Shown here one piece after another: positions 47,519 to 58,263 of a stretch of DNA of 64,000 bases (its first letter is position 1; each line of letters starts with the position of its first letter). The DNA comes from Avena insularis. Taxonomy: Eukaryota; Streptophyta; Magnoliopsida; Poales; Poaceae. The notes beneath the pieces were generated by a model. It had not been told where the DNA came from. It did not search any database and saw nothing but the letters and a program-made list of their open reading frames with translations. The translations under genes and the position numbers were made by a program. Location of the stretch: NCBI GenBank assembly GCA_023614405.1, contig CM042693.1, positions 339,123,527 through 339,187,526 on the forward strand, written 5' to 3'.

Positions 47519-50500
47519 TGTAACATCCCAACATTTAGAAACTAACGAAGGGTAGATTTAGGAATAAGGAATGTTGCATGCATTCATTTGTGAAAATGTG
47601 GGTAAATTTTTCGCCTAAAAACTTAAAGTGATCAATGTTTCTTTCATACTTTGAGATTAGGTTTAGTCTTAAAGGATGATTGTTATAAACTTTGATATGA
47701 TCTTTAAGGAATTATGTGTTTTAAAATGAATTTTGAATTTTAAACTTGAGTGTTTGAATTATAATTCAAATGAATTAGATATAAGGGTTGAATCTTGATT
47801 TAATTAGGAGTTAACTATTTTAACTCAAAACATTATTTAAAGAAGACAATTATGAATATGAAAATTTATTCCATATTATCATTATATAAACAAGTTACAA
47901 AGAATGTAACTTACTGAAACCATTTTCAAACTTCACAATTTACAAAAGAATAAAGAATAAGAATATTATTTATTAATAATAATATAATCTTTATTACAAT
48001 GGAAAAAAATGAAAATTACAAAATGATAAAATGAAAATTACAAAAGAATAAGAAAATTACATTGGATTCTTCTATAACTATTCTATAACTAAACCTAAAC
48101 TAAATCTTCATCTTTATATCTGTACCTGCAAAACAAAACAGAAAAAAAGGTTAGTGTTAGTATTTTCTCTCAGACATGTCAGTGAAGTGCACTAGACAAA
48201 TTCATCATTGATAAATCTATAAAAGGGGAAAGTTTCACCAATATGAAAGAATCCATCTTTCATAAATTTAAAGCCAGAAGTCAAATGACAGCCACGAGGG
48301 GCAAATTCACCAGCCAGGTGAAAGTAACTAGATAATAGTAAGTTCCAAAATTCTGAACATATCCACAAGTGCACAGCAAGCGCATAGGCAGGACACACAT
48401 CAACATGCATATGATGTGTTGTCGACCTCACAGCACAATCCCAAACTCACAAAACCACAAGCACAGCCGTGGATAGGCACTAGTGCATCTCTCCACTGCT
48501 TGCACACAAGAACAACCAGCTTAGACAACAACTTACCAAACACATTAGCCAAACCAAACCACCACAGATCAACCAAACATCACCAGGATGGTGACATAAG
48601 GAGGGGGAAGGATCAGGTGGACAACAAGGACAAGTCCAGGAGCTAGGAGGAGCAGGCTAGCTCAAGGACAAATCCAGGAGCTAGGAGGAGCAGGCCAGCT
48701 CAAGGTCAAGCACAGAAGTCCAGCAAAACCAGATCAAGATCATCACCAACTTACTCCACAGTCATCAGATTTTGTGGTGAGCATCATAAAACCCTCACAT
48801 GATCTAATCATCTTATCTAGACAGAAGCATGTGTTGTTTTATGAACAAACCCTCAGAAAGCACCCAAGTGGGGTGAATCCATCATAGGGATTTTTTTAAC
48901 ACTCTAAAGGAAAACAACAAAGTACCTGGATCCAGCCAGAGCTTAGAGCAACATCATTGCTCTCGTTATTAGGTTATATCTTACAGTTCAAGCATAAATA
49001 TATCTATGATATATTTCTAGGCACATCCCTAAAGAAAGGGTAGCACCTTAGAAACTAGTCCTTTGGATCCAGATCATGATCAAGCTCACTATCATTTTTT
49101 CCAAGCTTTGATTCAAGAAAGCTTAGCTGGTACCACTACCAGGGCTATCTATATGAATCAACTAGATAAGCTCTGAATCCCTAAGCCTCAGACCAACATC
49201 ATTGGTCTTAGGGAATTCAGAAAAGAAACATCTATGTTTATCTCTCAAAGCCAAGTTTGTCATTAAGCATAAAACAACCCAATCCATGGGTTGGAATCAA
49301 ACTTGTGTGCCATACCATGATGGTGTCACAAGAACAATCCATTATGAATCAGGATAGACATTTAATCATCACAAATTCAAACAATCAACTTAACTAATCA
49401 TTTTCCTGTTAACACAGGAATCATAACTAGGATATTCCTATATTACACTTCACTGTTTGAGATCATGATGATCTCAAACCACACTCTAGTTCTAAGACAA
49501 CAACACTAGGACAGTGATTTCATCCTATCATAATCATGACCATAAATAAAATAACAGTGGAAAGTTATCAAGTCATTGGCTTTACCAAGCATGTTTCCCA
49601 AACAACTACATCATCTGAATCAGATGCAATCCAAGCATAAAATCATCTAATAAGCCACCAGGAACATTACATATCATCTTAAGCAACAAGCCCCAGGCCA
49701 ATAACCACTTAGCATGTTTACAATTCATCCAAACATGATCCAATTCATCCAAAATATGATCAGACCTAGGATAAGAACCCTAAATGGATATGTCATCCTA
49801 ATAAGAATCAGACAATAGCTAGAGAGGACAATGCCAACATCTAGCATTGGATCAGCAAGCACATAGAGCACCAGGGGAGAGGAATCGAACTCACCGTAGG
49901 TCCTCGCTGAAGACTAGAAGAGGAAGCAGAGGGGCCGACGACCATGGCGGCATGGGGAGCACCCCAGAGGGGGCGCTGCAACCCGCACGGCGCCACGACA
50001 ACAACCCTGATCACGCCTGGAGGTGCAGAGCATCACCTCGACACACGACGGCCACGACAACACCTGGATCCATGCCAGTCCCTAAACCCTAGGGTTCGAG
50101 ACGACATAGATCCATTGCAGGATAGCCCCAGGCTCGAATCCAACTGGATAGAACGAATGGGCATCGTCGACAACCCCCTATTGTACTATAGCGGCGACTG
50201 CAAGCGACCTACGGTCGGAAGGAGAGGATAAGCTCGAGGGAGAGAGAGAGGTAGTAAGGAGTGGGCCGAGTTGGGCCAAACCCTTTGGGGTGGCTCTGTT
50301 GTCTATAACTAATGGGCCACTAGGGCCCAATAAGAATAACCAGCCCAGAAATCTTTCCAGGCCTGTTTGAATAAAAAGGAAAAGACCAAAATACCCCTAG
50401 ACTTAATTAAATTTTAGAAAATAAAATAAAAGTCCAAAAATTATAAATAAAATATTTTTGGATTCATAATAATCCACACTACCTAAATAAAATAAGATAT

Positions 50501-52322
50501 AAAATTTTAGACATTTAATTTTTTATAAGAATTTTGTAATATATATTTTTTATGGAATTTTATAAAATTAATGAAAGATGATAAAAATAAATAAAAATCA
50601 CTTTCATTATATATTAATATTGTAGTATTTTTGAAAAATACTAAATAAATATTTAATAACAATTTTTAATGTTCAATTGATAATTCCTAAAAGAATTATT
50701 AAATCGATAAAAGTCAAATAAAAGGGAAATAAAATAAAATAATTCAATATATGTTATAAATATTAAAATAATAATATTTAATGCTTTATTATTATTAAAA
50801 AGGACCTCATATAATAATAGGGTAAAGGCATAATGCATTACATTATTTTCATAATCATTTTGCTTCTTTAAATATTGTCCTTACCGGGCAATAATGATGT
50901 TTTTGTATACATAGAAGCTCGAGGTCCAGTGCAAGCATCAGACTTCACTACCTTGCCATCACAAGGCAAGTTCATCACTTGCTCATGTCCTTTGAAGAGT
51001 TTTTATCAAAGTATTTACAAATTGTGTGTTATCATATATGATATAAAAGAAAGAAAATATTATTTTCACAAATAAAGGAATCATAGATACCATCCTAAGT
51101 GATGATATATTGGAGCAATGGAACTTAGGGTTCTAATTGCAAAACAATGATGATCAAATAGGGACTTAATTACCCCTGACATCAGTGATTCTAGCACCGT
51201 ATATTACGCGTTAGCCATGATATTTGGAATGGGACAAAGAAGTCAGCTGTATCTTCTTCCTCTCGCATGAAGCCGGATGTGCAGGTCGTGGCTGGTATCC
51301 TCGAAGCATGCATATTAATTGGTAATTCGTAGAGGATATGCAGCATATGGGTGGGAACCCTCATCGTCCCATGATAGTTCTGTCATCTAACAGTTTGTAC
51401 AAACCATTGCCGTAATTCATTATGTGGGCATGGTGTACACCAAGGAGGCATGCGGGGTCGTGAAGGGGGAAGTGATTGGCTTGGACCAACTACTGGGCCC
51501 CATATCATGGAATTGTGGACGGGAAAGTACGCCTGGTTGTGCAACAAGGAGTTGATCTCTCATGGGTAAAGTAACGCACCTCTGCAGAGTGTAAGAACTG
51601 TAACTTGTTACTCCCTATTCCGGGAAGGAGCTACGAACGCGGCAGGAAAGGAACTCCATGAAAGTTCTAGTCAACCTGTGAAGGCTGATTGTCATAGTTT
51701 TTCAGAATAAAATCAATTTTTGGAGAAAGATTTACAAAAAGTGCATAGTGCCAAGGATTTATAATCCGAGGTGGTAGTTAGAGCATCAAACTTCCCACCT
51801 TGCATATAATGAACTTGTTGGGTAACGCTGTTACTCATTCTTTCCTTTGATCCCTTGCTTAGACTCTGAGGATCCCGAAGACGTACCCATGTATGCAGCC
51901 GAATGCCAAGAAGATGTGTTCTACGAGGAACCTGATCTATCCGGAGGTGTTGAAGGAGTGGATTATGAGATCCTCTACGGTGTCGATGATAACGAGTCCA
52001 ACTAAGTACTCCTAGTTAATAGTAACCAACGGAGCCGAGCAGCATGAACTCTATAGAATAAGCTGCTGAGCTCAACTCCTAGACGGAGTTGCTACTTTTA
52101 AATTCCGCTGAAACACTTTATATTTTGGTTTGTAAGTTGGATCTTTTGGAAGTCTTGAACTTCCGGTATTGTAATAATAATATGTGTACTTTTGTAATAT
52201 GGACCCGCAATGTTTCTGTTGTACCACTCTGAGGGATGTGATATTTACGGAACGGTGTTTTGTGGATGTCATGTCAACCACTATAGTGTACTACACATGC
52301 AGTGGAATGCTGGGTCACCGCA
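47519..52322 (+). mobile_element. 4.8-kb solo LTR (TGT...ACA type, Sukkula/Erika-like)
   Basis: It starts TGTAACATCCCAA and ends GGGTCACCGCA, flanked by ccagg (47514-47518) and ccagt (52323-52327), a 4-of-5 match to a target duplication. The start sequence does not recur inside and no gag-pol is present, so it looks like one very long LTR. The last 1.2 kb recur in inverted orientation at 61651-62870. Near 51850-52005 there is a short acidic frame (DSEDPEDVPMY ... YEEPDLSGG) ending in a stop, possibly a remnant of a coding end. 50400-50830 is extremely AT-rich. Very long LTRs of 4-5 kb and frequent solo forms are known for Sukkula-type elements; the name is tentative. Confidence 0.6.
48626..48703. 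repeat. 38-bp tandem repeat inside the solo LTR
   Basis: The two copies start at 48628 and 48666 with 'ggacaagtccaggagctagg' and 'ggacaaatccaggagctagg', continuing into 'aggagcaggc'. They differ at two positions. Confidence 0.85.
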
Positions 52323-52328
52323 CCAGTC

Positions 52329-52625
52329 TCCCTATGGGAGTAGCCCCCGAGTGTCTATTCGAGTCATAGACTCGAGCAGAGACTTTTAGTTTAGTTGTTT
52401 TTTTAGCTTTGGGTCCGTAGGACACAATTTTTTTGGATGCTTGATCAATCCTCCCTATGGGAGTAGCCCCCCCGAGTACGTAGTGGAGTCATAGACTCGA
52501 CGTGGGACTCGAAGATAGTTGAGAGTTAAAGTTCCTCAATCATTTCTCAGGTGCGCGGTCAACGCTCCTGATAGGAGTAGCCCCCGAGTATTTGTTCAAA
52601 TCGTAGATTCGAGGAAGTACTTGTT
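52329..52625. repeat. About 120-bp direct repeats with palindromes in the element E LTR
   Basis: Three repeats, at about 52330, 52452 and 52565, each carry 'gagtagccccc' plus 'gagt', then a short palindrome of the form gagtc-n3-gactc: gagtcatagactc (twice) and the variant aatcgtagatt. A fourth diverged unit lies across the solo LTR insertion near 47149 (cagtagcccctgagtg ... gaatcgcagattc). Confidence 0.75.
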
Positions 52626-53084
52626 TGATCAGTCTAAAAAACTCTAGCCGTTGCTAGGCTGCTTGATGATGTCAGTGCTGACGATCAATGACCTCAACCG
52701 TCTGCGGCGCCAGAGGTGACATAACAGGACGAATGTGGGTCCCACTTCCTAACTTGGAGTTGACTAGTCATGCACGACATGGCGAGAATTACACCGTCTC
52801 CTCGGTTTCCATGCATAGTGGATGGTGTGCGGGCAACGGTTCGCTGCTGTGTTGACACGTGGATGGTTGGATCTGTACCTGGCATTAGGGCTTCTGGATG
52901 AACGGCTCCTGGTCATCGTCTTCATCCTTATAACCATGGGGAAAATAGTGATTTTTTTCACCCTTTGCCATTTGCTTTTTGCGCTGCTTCTATTTTCACG
53001 AGCTCTTCCTCGCGCGCACTAGACGTTCTCTGATCCTTTCCCTCCTCGTTCCTGCGTGCACATCGCCGTCGTCGATGCTCCGCC

Positions 53085-55889
53085 ATGGTTAAGTCAAAGA
53101 AGGCCTCTGTCGGAGCAGGCTTTAGTGCCGCAGGCGGCGACAAGAAAGGTGCCACCGCCACTCGCATCACTGATGGTAGGTGAGGCGCACGGAGACGCGC
53201 GAGGGTGACCTACGCAAGCTGCGCGAAGCGGGTTTAATCCCGCAGGACAAGGAGGACGTCAAGATCCCCGGCGATGAGGTAATCCCCCATCCACCCATAG
53301 GGTTTCGGGTGATGTTTGTCGCTTTCATTCTTCGCGGTTTGTCGCTCCCTGTACACGACTTTCTTCATGGACTCTTGTTTTTCTATGGCATCCAACTCCA
53401 CCATCTTTCGACCAATTCTCTTCTCCACATCGCCTGCTTCATTACTTTTTGCGAGTGCTGGCTCGGTATCGAGCCGCACTTTGGCCTCTTCCGGAAGCTC
53501 TATTCCGTGAAGAGGCAGTCCGGCACCGGCAGGGTCTACCCGCTTGGTGGCTGTGTCATTTCCATCCGATCTACTGTTCTTTTCTTTTCCTTTTCTATGT
53601 ATGAGTCCGTCCAATACTGGCAGAAGAAGTGGTTTTATATCCGCGACTCTACAGTGGACGGGCAATACTTTGGCCTTGCTTCTTTTGACTCCTCCCAGGA
53701 GATTGTCCCGAAGCGTTCCTGAAAGAACCACATCCTGGAGGGCGAGGTGGCGGAAGTGGAGGAGCTCTACCGTCGGGTGGAGGCGCTCTAGATGGAGCTT
53801 GAGAAGGAGGTCAATGGTGTGGATATCATCCGCACCTTCCTCAAACGCCGGGTGCAGCCGCTCCAAGCGAGGGCGCATCCGATGTTCCTTTATACTGGCC
53901 ACAACGACCCGACGAGGGTCTCAGCCGAGGAGTTATCCCGAGGCGACCTCGACAGAGTTCTTCGGCCGCTGCTGAAGTACAAGTCCGAGGAGGACCTTCC
54001 CGGGAAGTCGTTGACGCCCCCTTTTAGTGCCACGAAACCAGCTCTACAGGTGTAGATTTGCGACATGCGCGTTGCGCCTTTTTTGATTGCTTTTGCTTTT
54101 GATTGTTTGTACTAATCGCTATCTTTGATGTATTTGGTGTGCAGGAGCTCAAAGTGGCTGGCATGGTGCCCCCACTGCCCGAAAAGTTTCCGGTTGCGCC
54201 GGACAACGAAGTTGTGGACTCCGAGTCTGAGCTTCCGTCGGTGCAGTCGCCAACTCATGAAGCCCCCGAGGTGAGCGAGGGGCGGACCCAAAAGCGAGCA
54301 CAGAGTCCGAGCGAGTCTTCGGATGTCTCGACTCTGCCAACGCCTAGGGACCCATCCTTTCTTGTGTGCCACGACGAGGATGACAGCGCTTCTTCCGCAC
54401 CGTTCCCGGCTGTGCCTCTGTGGGCAGTGGTGTCGCAGCCGCCGGCTAAGAAGAAGAAGAAGAAGGAGAAGGCGCCACCCGTCTTTAATTTGAGTGACAC
54501 TGACTCGTAAGTATCTTCAGATGCTTTTACTCTGTATCGTGCATGTGCAACTGTTCTTTTTTGTCTTGATCAATATTTTTCCTTGTAGCCACTCCTCGGA
54601 GGGTTCTCTTAGTGAGAGCGCTCAGGAGGCCGTAGGGGAGTTGAAGCCGACGGCCCCTCCCTCTCAGACGGTGGCCAACTCCGGGGGAGATGATCCAAAC
54701 CCCTCTCCGCAGGAGGCTCGAGTAGTCGTTACTCGGAAGACTGCACCTGGACCTTCGGAGTCTCCGTCTGAGCACGTAAGTAATTTACACCTCTTGGCTT
54801 CTTAGGGGGAGCCCCTGAGTCAATTTTCAGTTGACCTGTTGGCCGAATTTTTTCGCTCTTGCGGGGCGTAGCCCCCGATCCATCTGTGATGATTTTTTCT
54901 TTTCTTTTTCACAGCCCTTTGCACGCAGTGCGAAACTTCTTGTGCAGCAGCATCTGGCATTAGAAGCCAGCATGAAGCAGCTGCAAGGTTCTATACCTTT
55001 GCTCATTTTCTGTTTAGTTTCATCTATCGCATGGATGATGTTTGTGTTGCTTATGTGCTTATTTGTTTACAGATGAGAATAATGCGGCCCTTCGCCAGCT
55101 AGATGCTATCAAAAAGAGCCTTGGTCGAGCGGAGAAGAAGGCCGAAGATGCTGTGGAGGCGAAGGAGCGCCTGCAAAAGGATTTGCCTGATGCTGCTAAG
55201 GCCAAGGAGCACCTGCAGCGGGAGGCTTCTGATCGCAAAGAGCAGCTCACAACTGTCGCGGCTGCACGCGAGAAGGAGGTGGCTGAGAAGCTAATGGCTG
55301 CAGCCAAGGCTTTCTCCGGTGAGTATCTTGTGTTGGATTTGATCTTTGAAATTTCGGTCGCTCCTCACGCTCTTATTAAGCTCTTTTGTTTCTTCTTTAC
55401 TCAGATGCTTCAGGCATCGCGTTCGATCGCGGTGCGCTGGAGCATGGGAGTGCTTTGGATGATGCCACCGCAGGTCAAGATCGCTATGCCTTCTTCTAAA
55501 TTCTCTGGCGAAAGTCAAGGGGGTGCTCCAGCGCTTCTACAAGGAGATCGTTCCCAAGGGCGCTGCTCTTGAGGATGTCGACGCTCTGGCGGATGCGTTG
55601 GCGGAGGACGCCCCTGCGGCCTACAAGCGCAAGTAGAAGGGCGCATCAGCGCCTCCATGGGGTTGGCCATGGCCATGGCCTCAGGAGCGGAGCTGGATCT
55701 TCCGCACGTCACCTCCCAGATGTCGATGGCGCCAGATGACTAGAGGTAGCCTTTGCTCTTTTCGCCTCCCGCTATAAGCGCTATGGGCCAAGGCTCATTG
55801 ACCTGTTGGCGTACTATGCTGCAAAGCAGCAGGAGGAGGCCAAGAGCAGGCACTCTGGCCCCGAGGCCACTCCGGATGCTGATGCCTAG
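53085..55889 (+). pseudogene. Antisense ORF of element E, plant gypsy-type (PF04195-like) protein, multi-exon
   Basis: It starts MVKSKKASVGAGFSAAGGD at 53085. The recognisable domain FILRGLSLPVHDFLHGLLFF ... CFITFCECWLGIEPHFGLFR (about 53325-53500) belongs to the 'putative gypsy type transposon' family (PF04195). A later part is acidic and Ser/Pro-rich with a KKKKKKEK patch. Then comes a coiled coil (LDAIKKSLGRAEKKAEDAVE), then DVDALADALAEDAPAAYK, and an end at 55887-55889. Good introns interrupt it: 54050-54144, 54507-54588, 54776-54914, 54988-55072 and 55319-55404. They keep the frame where I checked (for example TDS joined to HSSEGS). Several stops and shifts (near 53186, 53720, 53791, 55500, 55636, 55741) show decay. 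Its job is unknown. Confidence 0.7.
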
Positions 55890-56061
55890 GCTCTGGGGCT
55901 GTAGTTTAAGATAGTTTTATCTTCTTCCTCTTGTTGTAAGCTTTTGCTGATGAACAATTTATCCTTGTGCCACGCAGTGGCTTTTTGATGTATATAAGTT
56001 ATATTTCGAGCTGTCACCAAAGATGTGTGTGATTTTAAGACCCTTGTTTGCTGTTCTTTAG

Positions 56062-56869
56062 GGGCCTTTGGGTGAGGCTCCCATGGATACTTCAACTGCC
56101 CCTCAGCCGCGACCAACTTTGGATGATGCGTCGCGGCTTGTTATCCTTCGCGATCACGTCCGTAGCTTGGATAAGGAGATCCTTGGCGTTTGAGGCCACA
56201 AAGACGTGTGGAAGTCGAAGATCGAGCGGGCTACCGCCAGGGAGGAGTATCTGATGGGGTAGCTGCGGCAGTTAAGCAAGCAACTGCAATGTGAGTTTTC
56301 TTTGAGCTTCTGCTTGTTTTCGGATGCGCCTTGTTTGCGTGTCACCTCATTCTGAGTTTCCTGCAGGTGCCAACCTTTTTCCGAGGGAGGAGAAGGAGCG
56401 CGTTGCGGTTCGGATCAAATGCTTGACCCAACAGGATATGGAAGCTGGAGGCTTTTTCTGGATGGACCGTGACTGGGCCACCGTCCTTGATATGGTGCAG
56501 GATCGTGTTCATCGGGTGTCGCGGGTGCTGATGCAGGTGAAGAATTTCCTTGCATCGATTCTACACATCATGTACCCTCTAGACGAGGCACCGTCCACCC
56601 TTTGGGGATTGCTGTCGAAGTTTTGAGACGTGAGTCACGTGAGGGAGTTGGTGCGACACCAGCTGGTGGCAGGGGTGAAAGCTTCCCTTTCGCTTGTTCG
56701 GCTGCATTGCCCTGATGTTGATCTTGCGGAGGTGGCAGCTGGGCCGCCCCTTCGACCAGATGGTGGCCTCTGGGACATGCGCCCACATTATGCCGCTGTT
56801 AGGCAGTACGCTGAAGAGATCGTGGATCTTTTTGAGCATCGGGCACATGTAATTCTTCAGAATAGATAG
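56062..56869 (+). pseudogene. Antisense ORF of element E, C-terminal part
   Basis: After an acceptor (tttag at 56057-56061) the frame reads GPLGEAPMDTST ... LRDHVRSLDKEILGV, a TGA, then KSKIERATAREEYL. An intron fits at 56291-56366. It goes on GANLFPREEKERVAVRIKCL, FFWMDRDWATVLDMVQDRVH and, after a TGA at 56624-56626, ELVRHQLVAGVKASLSLVRL ... YAAVRQYAEEIVDLF to a stop at 56867-56869. Charged helical content suggests coiled coil. It probably forms the end of the same spliced antisense gene as 53085-55889. Confidence 0.5.
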
Positions 56870-57192
56870 ACCCTGTAAAAAGATATATGTAAAACTTGTA
56901 TATATTCGAGTGGGCTTGTTATGCCCTTTTTTGTAAAGTTTGTTTGTGCTGGCACGTGGTGCCTTTGTTGTATGCATGTCATTTTCGTTAGCCTGACATG
57001 GTCAGCTACTCAGGTTTCATGCGTTATTCTCAGTCGACGAAGTCGTGAGGTGAGGCGGAGCCCCCGAGCGTGTTATAGCAAAAAGTAATGCAAGGTAAAA
57101 GAATTTTTTGGGCGGGACACTTAGCTTTTATTCATATCGTAATAGAGGAGGTACATTGTTCGGCTGAGTAGCCTTGGCTAAGTAGCCTTATT
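56870..57192. other. Spacer between antisense ORF and integrase end in element E
   Basis: T-rich sequence with 'tgcctttgttgtatgcatgt' and 'ggagcccccgagcgtg', likely the tail-to-tail 3' regions of the antisense transcript and gag-pol. No coding sequence is evident. Confidence 0.5.
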
Positions 57193-58260
57193 TAAAGTAA
57201 AGGGATAACTAAGGGTAGAAGCGTCGCAGACGCGCGAAGTTCCAGGGGTTGGAGTATTCGACTCCTGACGCGATGTCCCTGAGACGATAGGCGCCGCCTG
57301 GGATGACTTCTGTGACGATGTAGGGTCCTTCCCAGGGTGACTCGAGCTTTTTCGGCCATTCTTGTTTGAGTCGTAGGACGAGGTCTCCTTCGACGAAGGA
57401 CCTTGGTCACATCGTCGGCTGTGGTAGTTGCGGAGGCTCTCCTGGTAGACCGCTAAGCGAGCCGCGGCGATGTCGCGTGCCTCATCGAGTGTGTCGACGA
57501 CGTTTTCGAGTGCAGCCGTCGATTCGGCTTCGCTGTAGGCGACGACCCGTGGGGCTTTGTGGCGTACCTTGGCAGGTAGTACGGCTTCGTCTCCGTGCAC
57601 CATGAATAAAGGTGTGAAGCCAGTTGCGCTGTTCGGCGTTGTGCGTAAGCTCCAGAGGATGGAGGGTAGCTCCTCTGCCCAGGCTCCCGCAAGTCGTTCG
57701 AGTGGGCTGAGTAGGCGCTTGTTGATGCCTCCACCTATGAGGTTGTTGGCCTTTTCGACCTGCCCGTTGGTCTGCGGGTGCGCTACCGAGGCGTATGATA
57801 TGTTAATGCCAAGGCCCTTGCAGAAGTCCTGGAATTCGTTCAAGATGAAGTTCGAGGAGTTGTCCGTGATGATGTTGTGCGGCACGCTGAACCTATAGAC
57901 TATAGACTCGAAGAACTTGACGGCCGTTTTGCCGCTTTGGTTGGTGACGGGCATGGCCTCGATCCATTTGGTGAATTTTTCGACTACGACCAGGAGGAAG
58001 ACATGGCCTCCTGGCGAGGACTTTGGCAGTTTGTCGATCATGTCGAGGCCCCATTGGGAAAAGGTCCAAGCCAGTGGTATGGGCCTAAACTCTGATCCTG
58101 ATGTGTGTGGCTTGTCCGCGAACCTTTGGCAGCCATTGCACCTTCGGACGATGTCCTTAGCATCGTTCATGGCCGTTGGCCAGTAGAATCCAGCTCGTAG
58201 AGCTTTGGCGACGAGGGCGCGGCTGCCTGTATGGTGACCACAGATACCTTTGTGGATGTC
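57193..58260 (-). pseudogene. Element E integrase
   Basis: The H2C2 zinc region (HKGICGHHTGSRALVAKAL ... CNGCQRFADKPH) lies at about 58260-58100. The catalytic core follows with WGLDMIDKLPKSSPGG, IITDNSSNFILNEF and PQTNGQVEKANNLI: the D, D and E positions are all kept. A C-terminal portion typical of Gypsy integrases (LPSILWSLRTTPNSATGFTP, FMVHGDEAVLPAKV) goes on to about 57410, where a frameshift scrambles the end. A TAG at 58261-58263 separates it from the RNase H linker. It would insert element DNA if intact. Confidence 0.88.
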
Positions 58261-58263
58261 TTA

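Noticed and set aside
48626..48703. Short direct repeats as a CRISPR-like array
   Set aside because: Just two tandem copies without spacers in a plant LTR; all other short repeats in the window are also tandem or LTR-derived.
49847..50231. Plus-strand frames in the long solo LTR
   Set aside because: Arg/His-rich without domain; no support that this part of the LTR codes for protein.
47519..52322. A full small retrotransposon with two short LTRs
   Set aside because: The start sequence does not recur near the right end, and no PBS or polypurine tract was seen inside; a solo LTR fits better.
53234..53902. Open frame of 222 codons on the minus strand in element E
   Set aside because: Shadow of the antisense ORF, which has the recognisable PF04195-like domain on the plus strand.
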